Virus record (IMG/VR): IMGVR_UViG_3300049216_000159
Location: 1 to 57,055 of that record
Source of the DNA: a virus
DNA: 57,055 nt
Reading direction: 5' to 3' (one strand)
Shown here: positions 1-6,734 of the stretch, one piece after another
Position numbering within the stretch: the stretch's first letter is position 1
Layout: each line of letters begins with the position of its first letter
Notes under the pieces: generated by a model
Told to the model about the DNA's origin: nothing
The model's database searches: none
Seen by the model: the letters and a program-made list of their open reading frames with translations, nothing else
Translations under genes and position numbers: made by a program

Positions 1-127
1 GCTGGCCTTCGATTGGCCGCCGTTCATCCAAACGCTCGCCATATGCTGAGCCGCTTTCGCCGCAGACTCCTTGCTCCCTCGTCGCCGGCTGTCGATGAAT
101 CGTCCCGCTTTGTAAAACTCCACGTGC
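1..127. repeat. Terminal direct repeat, left copy (circular-assembly overlap)
   Basis: These 127 bases are identical to the last 127 bases of the window (56929-57055). The length equals a common maximum assembler k-mer, and one open reading frame runs through the join without interruption. This is best read as the overlap left when a circular or circularly permuted genome is assembled, giving a unit length of 56,928 bp. A biological direct terminal repeat is less likely. Confidence 0.95.
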
Positions 128-216
128 CAGGTCTTGCCGGAAAGCGAACTGTAGATTTGCGCGTGTGAGCCAGAGAACTCGATGCGCTGAGCGTTGGTGT
201 AAACGTGGACGCTCAT
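1..216 (-). CDS. Small conserved-type phage protein, crosses the circle junction
   Basis: The start codon at 216 overlaps the stop of the upstream gene in an ATGA arrangement. The frame is open to base 1 and, once the circle is closed, continues from 56928 to a TGA at 56887-56889, giving 85 residues. The protein is polar and basic in the middle (a Gly-Arg-Phe-Ile-Asp-Ser-Arg-Arg run), with one short beta-rich N-terminal part and a charged tail. I do not recognise the family. Its neighbours overlap by four bases on both sides, so it is a coupled member of the leftward early operon. Confidence 0.75.
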   Translation of the reverse strand, partial: MSVHVYTNAQRIEFSGSHAQIYSSLSGKTWHVEFYKAGRFIDSRRRGSKESAAKAAQHMASVWMNGGQSKAS

Positions 217-482
217 CGGATGCCCTGCAACGAAGTTCCGTCCGGGCCAGACGTGTTGATCACAACATCAGAGGTCGTTGCGCCGCTGTCCCATTGCACC
301 GAGCGGTGCGCGCTCGCTGGGACAGATGATTCTTTTCGCTCGGCATGCCAGCGCGCGCTGACTGCAGACACTTCGGCCGCGCATGCATCGCACAGGACGG
401 CGACGTAATACTGGCCCGTCGCGGGTTTACCGCAGCCATCGCAAGCAGCGCCGCGCCGGGCGGGAGTGGGCGCGGCGATCAC
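213..482 (-). CDS. Small CxxC protein, possible zinc ribbon
   Basis: An 89-residue protein in the leftward early operon, with 4-base overlaps to the gene on each side. Two cysteine pairs (CDGC at about residue 14 and CDAC at about residue 31), separated by a short hydrophobic strand, look like a zinc-ribbon knuckle. The remainder is Ser/Thr-rich and gives no family hint. A small nucleic-acid-binding or host-takeover role would fit this position just downstream of PL, but that is inference from location only. Confidence 0.6.
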   Translation of the reverse strand: MIAAPTPARRGAACDGCGKPATGQYYVAVLCDACAAEVSAVSARWHAERKESSVPASAHRSVQWDSGATTSDVVINTSGPDGTSLQGIR

Positions 483-691
483 AGGTCGCTCCCATGGGTG
501 TCGCGCATGGAAGGATCGAGCGAGCAGCAGTAGCTATCGGCCTGGGCGTCGACCTCGAACTCGTAGCCGTCTTCCCAAGCCTGATAGAGCTCCGGATCGC
601 GCTCTTCGATGAAAGGGTTGTCGTCGCGGTTGTCGACCGCGGCGCGGCCGGCGCGATAGGCGGCGCGAACCGTTGAGGGCACGGCGCTCAT
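479..691 (-). CDS. Small acidic early-operon protein
   Basis: Seventy residues, acidic in the second half (a stretch rich in Glu/Asp and Tyr around residues 30-50), with two adjacent cysteines near the C terminus. It is linked to both neighbours by 4-base stop/start overlaps, which is the main support that it is real. The family is not recognised. Anti-host or DNA-mimic functions are common for small acidic proteins at this position, but nothing in the sequence demonstrates one here. Confidence 0.6.
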   Translation of the reverse strand: MSAVPSTVRAAYRAGRAAVDNRDDNPFIEERDPELYQAWEDGYEFEVDAQADSYCCSLDPSMRDTHGSDL

Positions 692-963
692 ATCGGATCA
701 CCGTGTGCATCGCACAAGCTGAAGCCGTCACGGTTAGTGTCCATCCAGTGTTGGGGCTTCGGCCGGCCGTCCAAGCAGACAGCGAGGCCATGCCGGTACC
801 CGGTCTCAGACTCAAAGCATGTCGAGCAACGGTAACGGTAGATCCCTGGGATTTTGAACAGGAGCGCGTAGCTCCAGGTGCCGGTGGCGTGATGCTCGGC
901 TCGGCAGGCATCGCCGCAGCAGATTCCGACGCGGGTTTGCGGTTCGGCCGGTTTGGTGTGCAT
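688..963 (-). CDS. First gene of the PL operon, cysteine-rich small protein
   Basis: The frame is open from an ATG at 981, but that ATG lies about where PL transcription should begin. The ATG at 963 is preceded by GGGAGG at a good distance, so I chose 963 (91 residues). The protein has seven cysteines, among them a CC pair near residue 15 and a CSTC near residue 46, in an arrangement consistent with metal binding. It is the first gene after PL, the slot occupied by anti-host and regulatory genes in lambdoid phages. Function is unknown. Confidence 0.65.
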   Translation of the reverse strand: MHTKPAEPQTRVGICCGDACRAEHHATGTWSYALLFKIPGIYRYRCSTCFESETGYRHGLAVCLDGRPKPQHWMDTNRDGFSLCDAHGDPI

Positions 964-989
964 TTCGCCTCCCTGATCCATGGGAGGCG

Positions 990-1031
990 AAGATACACAA
1001 CCGCCGTTGTGCTGTCAACAACGCCGGTTGT
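990..1031 (-). promoter_or_regulatory. Early leftward promoter PL with two repressor operators (OL)
   Basis: Reading leftward, TTGACA (1013-1018) and TATCTT (990-995) are separated by exactly 17 bp. Two 14-bp operators of the form ACAAC-N4-GTTGT lie at 997-1010 and 1018-1031, 21 bp apart start to start, i.e. on the same DNA face. The first fills the -35/-10 spacer and the second abuts the -35, so a bound dimer would block polymerase. The same operator is found three times between cI and cro, which ties PL to the phage repressor. Confidence 0.85.
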
Positions 1032-1048
1032 TCCGGCTTCGGCCGTAC

Positions 1049-1600
1049 TTAGAGCTGCTTACCTTTCGGCGGAGCAGGGTGTTCCGCGGCGTCTTTTTTT
1101 CGTTTTTCCCGCCATTCATAGGCTAGAGGCAGATCGATTCGTACGAAGCCGTCTTTTTCCCGGTCGAGATTTGCGCTGTTGAACGATATCTTGATATCGG
1201 GAAGATCCCATGTCGCGTAGACGGCCACCATGCGAACACCCCAGTCCGTCAAAATGACTCGATTGTTGATGGCAGTCGGTTGCCCATACTTTTTTTGCAG
1301 CGCATCGAGGACGGCTGCCTGATTCTCAACTCCGCGTGTCGCGAACTCGACTCCCATTAGTTTATGGTCGAGCTCCAAAGGATAAATATCGCAATGTGCG
1401 ATTTCTGGGCAATCCTTTTCTGAGAATTTTATGATCCTGTCGTCCGAGTATTTCGATCGTGCTACGCAGGTCTTGACGTGGTAGTACTCAGACGTGCATA
1501 CGGGCAATGTAAGTGGTTCGCCAAGCGTGAAGCCGAATACAGTGAGGTCGCTTGCCGCAACTGGAGTCGTGAGTAAAGCAGCGAAAAATATAATTTTCAT
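1049..1600 (-). CDS. Secreted periplasmic protein in the rex position
   Basis: A 183-residue protein starting with a short Lys, a hydrophobic core and a Pro-Val-Ala-Ala cleavage site near residue 16, a typical Sec signal peptide. The mature part has four cysteines between about residues 34 and 72, suggesting two disulfides, and ends in a Lys/Pro-rich tail. It lies downstream of the repressor gene and upstream of OL, so it should be made with CI in the lysogen. By position it is a lysogenic-conversion or superinfection-exclusion candidate. No homology to RexA or RexB is apparent, and the family is unknown. Confidence 0.8.
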   Translation of the reverse strand: MKIIFFAALLTTPVAASDLTVFGFTLGEPLTLPVCTSEYYHVKTCVARSKYSDDRIIKFSEKDCPEIAHCDIYPLELDHKLMGVEFATRGVENQAAVLDALQKKYGQPTAINNRVILTDWGVRMVAVYATWDLPDIKISFNSANLDREKDGFVRIDLPLAYEWREKRKKDAAEHPAPPKGKQL

Positions 1601-1638
1601 TTGCGATCCCTGCTGCTTCCTGTGTTCGTCCGAGATTG

Positions 1639-2049
1639 TTACAGGCGCGCCTTTCTAGTTTTTTTTGGGGGTGGCAAAAGACCCATTTCCGCTTCGAATT
1701 CTTCGATCATGGTCAATACGGCGCGCTCAATAAATTTCTTTTTCTGAGGGGACAGCCTGAGATATCGCGCTTCGGTAAACGCGAAAGGCCAATTGCTATT
1801 TTCATCCTCCCTTTGGATGACCATATCCCCGATTTCGTTTTCGAGCCATTCATAACTGACGCCGCAAGCCCTGGCGTACCACGAGGTATATCGACTGCCT
1901 TTGCTTTTGAGCGACTTCGAAACCGTTTGTTGATTTATTCGGCTTTCGATCTTTTCCAACAACAGCATATCAAAAACTTCTTTTGCGAGGCGCGGCTGGT
2001 CAAGTCTCGCGTAATCCATAGCCATTTGCAGTCTTTCGCCATATGTCAT
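1639..2049 (-). CDS. CI-like phage repressor, HTH only
   Basis: A 136-residue protein whose first about 75 residues look like an XRE helix-turn-helix repressor: a GERLQMAMDYA-type opening, then TVSKSLKSK in the recognition region and a Trp-Tyr-Ala-Arg motif. It lacks the S24/LexA self-cleavage domain of classical CI proteins (about 220-240 residues). The C-terminal half is helical and could dimerise. It is transcribed leftward, divergent from the Cro-like gene, across three operators. The ATG at 2049 has almost no leader if the TAAATT at about 2051-2056 is the -10, as with lambda cI from PRM. Loss of RecA-dependent induction, or induction by an antirepressor, would follow from the missing domain. 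Confidence 0.8.
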   Translation of the reverse strand: MTYGERLQMAMDYARLDQPRLAKEVFDMLLLEKIESRINQQTVSKSLKSKGSRYTSWYARACGVSYEWLENEIGDMVIQREDENSNWPFAFTEARYLRLSPQKKKFIERAVLTMIEEFEAEMGLLPPPKKTRKARL

Positions 2050-2133
2050 AACGCAAATTTACAACTTTGGTTGTTGGCCGCCTAACAATGGCGGTTGTTG
2101 CGAACACAACCCCGGTTGTGTATCTTGCGGCCT
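2050..2133. promoter_or_regulatory. Immunity region OR with PR and three operators
   Basis: Three operators lie at 2061-2074, 2085-2098 and 2106-2119. Two match ACAAC-N4-GTTGT exactly; the middle one has ACAAT in the left half. Rightward PR has TATCTT at 2121-2126 and a weak TTGCGA at 2098-2103 with 17-bp spacing. The operator at 2106-2119 fills the spacer exactly as at PL. Leftward, TAAATT (about 2051-2056) is a plausible -10 for repressor maintenance with no good -35, as expected of an activated PRM. Transcription from PR would begin at or next to the cro ATG. Confidence 0.85.
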
Positions 2134-2370
2134 ATGGCGAAACCCAACGCGATCGAACGAGCAGTTAAGGCTGCAGGCGGTCAAGCTGAGCTGGCTCGGC
2201 GCTTGACTACCATCATGGCAAAGCCTGTGAAACAACAGCATGTCTGGAACTGGCTGTTCCGGGACTCTCTCGTACCGGCTGAGTATGTGATTCCGATTGA
2301 GAAAGCTGTCGACAACCAAGTTTCGCGACACGACATCCGCCCCGACATCTATCCACGCGAAGCCGCTTAA
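2134..2370 (+). CDS. Cro/YdaS-like antirepressor
   Basis: A 78-residue helix-turn-helix protein: AIERAVKAAGGQAELARRL then QQHVWNWLFRD is the typical YdaS/Cro pattern of phages lacking a lambda-type Cro. The ATG at 2134 was chosen over an upstream frame extension because the extension reads through the operators. No Shine-Dalgarno is visible, and the predicted PR start point is at the ATG, so the mRNA is probably leaderless. It should compete with the repressor for the shared operators and commit the phage to lytic growth. Confidence 0.85.
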   Translation: MAKPNAIERAVKAAGGQAELARRLTTIMAKPVKQQHVWNWLFRDSLVPAEYVIPIEKAVDNQVSRHDIRPDIYPREAA

Positions 2371-2528
2371 CCAATATGACGGCCCGTTTTTTTTTCTCGC
2401 GTGCGGTTTCACTTAACCCATCCCAAATATATCTGTCGGGATTGAGTGTCGCTGCAACGCATCAAGCGTGGCGTGCAACTGAACTTAATCAGCCGCTATT
2501 TGTTCGCTACCGAACATAGGCGCGCACC

Positions 2529-2780
2529 ATGAACGCCTTTTTGAAATCTTTACAAACGCCATGGCCGTATTTCCCTAGTGAACACATAGCAGCGAACAAA
2601 ATCGGGCGTCTGTGCGATATCGAACACAACCAGCGTAGGAGTGCGCTCTCAGCGAGAAGCATCGAAGCGATGATTCGACGGTGCGGGCTGCGCATGATCG
2701 AGGCGATCACCGTCGACTACGAGCTCTCGCTGCACTGGTATTACCGCGTTCGGCACTACGCGGAGCTTGCTGGGCGATGA
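2529..2780 (+). CDS. Small early rightward protein
   Basis: Eighty-three residues, first gene after the 158-bp gap behind the Cro-like gene. It has a basic, mostly helical C-terminal half (ARSIEAMIRRCGLRMIEA). The stop overlaps the next start by four bases, supporting translation. In many temperate phages a CII-like activator occupies this slot. The length is suitable and the middle could hold a helix-turn-helix, but I see no clear CII motif, so no function is assigned. Confidence 0.6.
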   Translation: MNAFLKSLQTPWPYFPSEHIAANKIGRLCDIEHNQRRSALSARSIEAMIRRCGLRMIEAITVDYELSLHWYYRVRHYAELAGR

Positions 2781-2956
2781 TCGATTGGGAGCAGATCGCA
2801 GGGAAACTTTATACATCGCTCAATGCGATGCCGTGCCGGTGCTTGCGCGGCGGATGGACGAAGCAGCCTGACGGCACGACGGATCGGCCCATCGTGTTTC
2901 TGTGTTCGCGATGCCTTGCGCTGAAGACATACAACGAGGCGATCGCGCATGCGTGA
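2777..2956 (+). CDS. Small four-cysteine protein, possible zinc ribbon
   Basis: A 59-residue protein with CRC near residue 20 and CSRC near residue 43, a spacing compatible with a zinc ribbon. The ATG at 2777 overlaps the preceding stop (ATGA), and its own end overlaps the replication gene start by eight bases. It is part of the rightward early operon just ahead of the replication genes. The family is not recognised. Confidence 0.6.
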   Translation: MIDWEQIAGKLYTSLNAMPCRCLRGGWTKQPDGTTDRPIVFLCSRCLALKTYNEAIAHA

Positions 2957-3929
2957 CTACTCGAAGGTATCACCACGTTTCTGGACGGGCGATACCGGCA
3001 AGCTGATCCGCGGTCTTGGTCGCGACTGCCAGGTCATCGCTTTCTACCTGTTCACCTGCCCGAGCGCAAACATGTTGGGGTTGTATTACCTTGCGATGCC
3101 GACGCTGTGTCACGAGACAGGAAGCCCCTTGAAAGGGGCTCTTAAGGCCCTTCGAAGCCTCCAAGAGGTCAAATTTGCCTTCTACGACCTGCCTTCTGAG
3201 CAGGTTTACGTGCCCAACATGGCTCGCGAACAAATCGGTGATCGCTTGGAGCGTCGAGATAACCGCCACAAGGCGGTCTTGAAAGAGCTCCAACAGCTTA
3301 GAAAGACGCCGTTTTATAACGATTTCGTCCTTCGTTACCGCGAGCCATTCGAACTGCATGAGGTCCAGATAGAACCCATTTCTACAAGCCCCTCGGAAGG
3401 GCCTTCCAAGCCCCTTCGAAGCCAGGAGCAGGAGCAGGAGCAGGAGCAAGAACAGAAACAGGATCAGGATTCAGAGAGAAATCCGTCGAGCGAAAAACCG
3501 CTCGACCGGGTTCGGGTTGTGTTCGATCACTGGCGGGAGGTCTGGAAGCATCCCAGATCGCAATTGGACAGCAAACGCAATCGCGTGATCAGAGCTGCGT
3601 TGCAGTCCTACTCGGTCGATGACCTGAAACTCTGCATCAGCGGCTACCTGAACTCGCCGCACCACACCGGCCAGAACGATCGACAAACCGTTTACGACGA
3701 CATCGAGTTATTCCTGCGCGACGCGGCGCACATCGATGCCGGGATCAGGAATTCCGAAAAGACGCAATCGCTCACCAGCGATCTTGCGAATCACAACGTT
3801 CGCGTTTTGAGCGAATGGACACCACCGGAGATACGCGCCGATGCGACTTCACGACATGCAGAAATTTCAAGCAACGATGGCAGCGCTGGCGGAGGTATTC
3901 GGAAAGCAATTGTCGGGTCCATTGGCTGA
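2949..3929 (+). CDS. Phage replication initiation protein (O-like)
   Basis: A 326-residue protein. Residues 1-110 match the winged-helix start of phage replication initiators: FWTGDTGKLIRGLG, CPSANMLGLYYL, a Leu-rich linker and VYVPNMAREQIGD. A hydrophilic linker follows with an imperfect Gln-Glu repeat (residues about 158-173, encoded by repeated GAGCAG hexamers). The C-terminal part (about 190-270) contains a VFDHWREVW opening and an Asp-rich helical region like primosomal DnaD/O tails. By analogy it binds the phage origin and recruits the helicase loader encoded next. The Gln-Glu linker is a slippage-prone microsatellite. Confidence 0.75.
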   Translation: MRDYSKVSPRFWTGDTGKLIRGLGRDCQVIAFYLFTCPSANMLGLYYLAMPTLCHETGSPLKGALKALRSLQEVKFAFYDLPSEQVYVPNMAREQIGDRLERRDNRHKAVLKELQQLRKTPFYNDFVLRYREPFELHEVQIEPISTSPSEGPSKPLRSQEQEQEQEQEQKQDQDSERNPSSEKPLDRVRVVFDHWREVWKHPRSQLDSKRNRVIRAALQSYSVDDLKLCISGYLNSPHHTGQNDRQTVYDDIELFLRDAAHIDAGIRNSEKTQSLTSDLANHNVRVLSEWTPPEIRADATSRHAEISSNDGSAGGGIRKAIVGSIG

Positions 3930-4338
3930 CCTGTACTGGGATGCGCTGAAGGATCTGGCCATCGAGCAGTTCGAGGCCGGCGCCAAGTCTTGGATCCGCA
4001 ACGGCAAGCACTTTCCGAAGCCGGCGGAGATCCTCGAACGATTTCAAGAAATGACGATGACTCAGTCGAAGCCTCTTCCGGAACTGCCGCCGCGGGATGG
4101 CAAGTGGTTAGGCCTGGTGAACGGATTGTTCTTGCGCTACCTGATGCGCCGGCGGGCCGAAGAAGGTTTTACGGGAAACATAAACCTGTTCACGCGACGC
4201 GCCACCTGTCTTGATCTGGTGAAGTTCTTCGAAGCCATTGAGGCAGAAGGCGACGCAGAAGCAACCGAGCCGCAGCTGAAGATTCGATTCGAACGCGCGA
4301 TGGCGCGAATTCCGGATCTTGTTGCGAGGGCCGCGTGA
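3841..4338 (+). CDS. Helicase-loader-like replication protein (P/G39P-like)
   Basis: A 165-residue helical protein that overlaps the 3' end of the initiator gene by 89 bp. The pattern of a Tyr-Trp helix (LADLYWDALKDL), an alternating amphipathic helix and HFPKPAEILERF near residue 60 is typical of phage proteins that load or regulate the replicative helicase. GGAG lies about ten bases before the ATG at 3841; an internal Met at 3856 is an alternative start. Its order directly after an O-like gene supports the assignment, but it is a pattern call, not a demonstrated loader. Confidence 0.6.
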   Translation: MRLHDMQKFQATMAALAEVFGKQLSGPLADLYWDALKDLAIEQFEAGAKSWIRNGKHFPKPAEILERFQEMTMTQSKPLPELPPRDGKWLGLVNGLFLRYLMRRRAEEGFTGNINLFTRRATCLDLVKFFEAIEAEGDAEATEPQLKIRFERAMARIPDLVARAA

Positions 4339-4598
4339 TCCGCGCTACTACCGCCAACGGCTACGACGCCGAATCTTTCCTGATCCGCAGGCTCGCCGAC
4401 CATGGCGTCACGGTTTACGCGGTCAGCACCTGCAGCGAAACGACCATGCAGCGAATCCGAGATGCCATCAATCGCGGCGGCCTCGACGCGGTCATAGTCG
4501 GCCGCAATCTACACGGCAAAGCGGAAACCTACGAACAGCTCTTTCATCGCATCTACGGCGAACCATTGATACCAAGAACACGTAAGGGGAAACCATGA
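4335..4598 (+). CDS. Small hypothetical protein of the replication module
   Basis: Eighty-seven residues starting with GTG in a GTGA overlap with the preceding stop. An alpha/beta arrangement is suggested by VTVYAVSTC and LDAVIVGRN strands between helices. It contains one His-rich C-terminal helix. I do not recognise it. The position between a loader-like gene and a DNA-metabolism-type gene suggests a replication accessory, by context only. Confidence 0.6.
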   Translation: MIRATTANGYDAESFLIRRLADHGVTVYAVSTCSETTMQRIRDAINRGGLDAVIVGRNLHGKAETYEQLFHRIYGEPLIPRTRKGKP

Positions 4599-5206
4599 TC
4601 ACGATCAGCAAACGACTCTGCGTCCTCGCGAACAAAGCCAAGGCCGACGGCAAGGAAGGTGACAACGGCGAGGACTTCACGCAACTGACCTTCGAGCTCG
4701 AAGCGATCAGCCTGTCGGCAAACGAACTCAACATGATCTTGAGTGAGCCGCACGCGCACCAGGTGCTGTTCAACACGGGGAAGGAACCCATCGAGCCGTA
4801 CCTCAAGTCCCTGAAAGCGATCGAGCTCAAAGAGCCGATGGTCGGTGCATACGTCTGCATTGAGTTGGGCCTTGAGGGTCACGCGAAATTCGAATTCACC
4901 GACTGTAAGATTTCCAAGATCAAGTTGGCGCCGGCGCTGGGCGGCGACACGCTGATGTCGTGCAAGGTCGTGGTTAAACCAGCGCTCAACGAAACGCTCG
5001 CCGAGCTGCTCGACCGCTTGGGTCACACCATCAGCGTGGAGATCCGCGGCGAAGCGCCTGGCGCGCAGCAGGACTTGCCGCTCAACACCTTCACCGATGG
5101 AGGCGAGCAGGCGACGATGAGCAACACCGGCCGGCAGATCCAGGCTGCGGCGGGCAAGGCTGAGCGCAAGCGCCGTCGGCAGGAAGCGGCGGATAAATTC
5201 AACTAA
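4595..5206 (+). CDS. Hypothetical early phage protein, about 200 residues
   Basis: A 203-residue soluble protein with a good AGGGGA ribosome site before ATG 4595. The first about 150 residues alternate beta strands (VGAYVCIELG, LMSCKVVVKPA) as in a compact beta-sandwich. The C-terminal 50 residues are a basic helix ending KAERKRRRQEAA. Such a body with a positively charged tail resembles single-strand-binding or annealing accessory proteins, but I cannot place it in a named family. Confidence 0.65.
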   Translation: MITISKRLCVLANKAKADGKEGDNGEDFTQLTFELEAISLSANELNMILSEPHAHQVLFNTGKEPIEPYLKSLKAIELKEPMVGAYVCIELGLEGHAKFEFTDCKISKIKLAPALGGDTLMSCKVVVKPALNETLAELLDRLGHTISVEIRGEAPGAQQDLPLNTFTDGGEQATMSNTGRQIQAAAGKAERKRRRQEAADKFN

Positions 5207-5226
5207 CTACTCTCAAGGAAAAAACC

Positions 5227-5376
5227 GTGAATCTCATTACGCTTCTGTTGATCGTGTTGGTGGTCTTGGCCTTCACCGGCGGTCATGTCGGCTGGTACGG
5301 ACAACGGGTTGGATATGGCGGCGGTGGATTGCTGCTGATTATCCTAATCGTGCTGCTGCTCGCCGGGCGCATTTAG
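5227..5376 (+). CDS. DUF3309-like small membrane protein
   Basis: A 49-residue protein starting with GTG behind an AAGGAA ribosome site. It has two hydrophobic segments (residues about 2-17 and 33-48) flanking a Gly/Tyr/Trp loop (GGHVGWYGQRVGYGGGG). The layout matches the DUF3309 small integral membrane proteins, common in proteobacterial genomes and stress-linked by annotation. It is an inner-membrane accessory gene here, of unknown role in the phage. Confidence 0.65.
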   Translation: MNLITLLLIVLVVLAFTGGHVGWYGQRVGYGGGGLLLIILIVLLLAGRI

Positions 5377-5386
5377 GACACCTGAC

Positions 5387-5770
5387 GTGGCTTTCATGCT
5401 CGCACCATCGCCTTCGAAGCCGCGCATGAATCGCGGCGAGACGACCTTCGCGTTTCAGTGCGAGGTGCGAAAGCTACCGAAGGTCGAGCCGCAATATCAG
5501 TTCGCCAAATCCATGGGGCGCCGGTTCACGGCGGACTTCGCCTTCGTCGAGTACGAACTGCTGATCGAGATCAACGGCGGGATCTGGCGCGGCGGCGGCG
5601 GGGCGCATTCGCATCCGACGAATCTCGCTCGAGATGTCGAGAAGCACCAGTACGCCGCACGCTTAGGGTGGCTGGTGCTGCCCTTCACCCCCGAACAGGT
5701 GAAGTCGGGACATGCGATTGACTGGACGATGCAGACGCTTTGGAAGCTGGGCTGGCGGCCGCCGGCGTAA
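5387..5770 (+). CDS. PD-(D/E)XK/DUF559-like endonuclease
   Basis: A 127-residue protein with the Vsr/DUF559 nuclease pattern: FTADFAF (Asp), then LLIEINGGIW (Glu-x-Asn in place of the usual Glu-x-Asp/Lys), a Trp plus His loop, a DVEKHQYAARLGWLVL helix-strand and a terminal Pro-Phe. It fits the small phage nucleases that replace RusA-type Holliday-junction resolvases just before the late regulator. GTG at 5387 is preceded by AGGA; in-frame ATGs at 5396 and 5426 are alternatives. Substrate is not shown by sequence. Confidence 0.65.
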   Translation: MAFMLAPSPSKPRMNRGETTFAFQCEVRKLPKVEPQYQFAKSMGRRFTADFAFVEYELLIEINGGIWRGGGGAHSHPTNLARDVEKHQYAARLGWLVLPFTPEQVKSGHAIDWTMQTLWKLGWRPPA

Positions 5771-5805
5771 CTTTCAAACGGATAGGGAAACAGGGAGATC
5801 GTGTT

Positions 5806-5940
5806 ATGAAGATCATTCGGGATTTGCCTTTCGACTTGGATGATCGGTTCGAGCGCTACCGAACCGCGGGGATTGTCGCGGCGTATTGCTTGATCGCCGC
5901 GGGGTTGATGGTGGCTTATTTCATTTCGCAGACTCACTGA
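5806..5940 (+). CDS. Single-span membrane microprotein
   Basis: Forty-four residues with AGGGAG upstream of the ATG. A charged N-terminal segment (residues 1-20) is followed by one transmembrane helix (about residues 21-40, AGIVAAYCLIAAGLMVAYF). Probably an inner-membrane protein with the N terminus in the cytoplasm. It is located between a nuclease and the late regulator, and its function is unknown. Confidence 0.6.
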   Translation: MKIIRDLPFDLDDRFERYRTAGIVAAYCLIAAGLMVAYFISQTH

Positions 5941-5948
5941 ACGGCACC

Positions 5949-6389
5949 ATGGCAGTCAGGCTCGACTATCTCGAAAACTCGAATGACGTGGAAATCACTT
6001 TTCTCGATAAGGTTCTCGAGGGCTGGGCCAATTGGACGAAAGAGGGGCGGCCTGGGCCGCAGCGCGAACAGCAGACTGGCGTGCTACTGGCAATCCCCTC
6101 GATCCTTGAAGGTGAGTACTACATCCGTTTGTCGGATGATGATTTTGTTCATTTGGAGCAGTGCATCAAGGCTTTGCCTGATCGGTTTTACGAAATCGTC
6201 GAACTGGAATACCGATGTTACTGGGACGGAATCATCCGGCCCGGTCTGTCGCAGGAGCAAAAATGGCGATTCTTGGGTGGCAAGCGATCGCCGTATCGCG
6301 ACCGATTGCGTGCTGCTCAGTCGATGCTTTATGGTCTGATGATGCCGGAGATCGAGCATTGGCGAGAGCGTCTGTTTAGAAAAACGTGA
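5949..6389 (+). CDS. Probable late-gene regulator (RinA/Q-like antiterminator or activator)
   Basis: A 146-residue protein at the exact boundary between early and late genes. Its C-terminal half, with YEIVELEYRCYWDG, QEQKWRFLGGKRS and a terminal helix RLRAAQSMLYGLM, resembles the sigma region-4-like helix-turn-helix of RinA and ArpU-type late regulators. The long control region that follows, with several inverted repeats and then the structural genes, fits such a role. A lambda Q homologue is not obvious, so the mechanism (activation versus antitermination) is open. Confidence 0.6.
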   Translation: MAVRLDYLENSNDVEITFLDKVLEGWANWTKEGRPGPQREQQTGVLLAIPSILEGEYYIRLSDDDFVHLEQCIKALPDRFYEIVELEYRCYWDGIIRPGLSQEQKWRFLGGKRSPYRDRLRAAQSMLYGLMMPEIEHWRERLFRKT

Positions 6390-6734
6390 GTCGCCTCACG
6401 TTGTAAAATTTGCAAACTGTCGACAGTCCCTGTAGAAATCTCCCTCAGATTTGTCTTACAGACCCCGAAATGACCGCCTATCAGGCGGTGTTTGCGTTTC
6501 TGGGTTGCGCAAATCTCCCAAACATCGGCCCTAAACCCGCCGGCGTATTCCCCTGACCTCCCTGGGGGAATTTCTTCACGATGAGTCATCCCCTTATCGG
6601 AAGTCCATTCGGCCGCGCCTGAAAAACGCGGCCTTTTTCGTTTCACGCAGCGCTGACTTCGGTCGGCCCTGCCGCCGGGTGAAATTCCCGGCCGCGAATT
6701 TTAAACACCCCCTTGATCCCCGAAGGACGGCCTC
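6390..6734 (+). promoter_or_regulatory. Late control region between early and structural genes
   Basis: A 345-bp stretch without a convincing gene. It holds a 7-bp hairpin overlapping the end of the upstream gene (6384-6401), a perfect 12-bp palindrome ACTGTCGACAGT (6416-6427), a hairpin with GC-rich arms and a T-rich tail (6473-6489), another hairpin (6548-6570) and a strong intrinsic-terminator shape (6611-6638). The stacking of palindrome and terminators just upstream of the virion genes is what a late promoter with an antitermination target would look like. No clear -35/-10 pair was identified. Confidence 0.55.
6611..6638 (+). terminator. Intrinsic terminator before the structural operon
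   Basis: A 7-bp GC stem (GGCCGCG with CGCGGCC) and a loop of nine bases, followed by TTTTT at 6634-6638. It would stop early transcription unless modified polymerase reads through. Confidence 0.75.
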
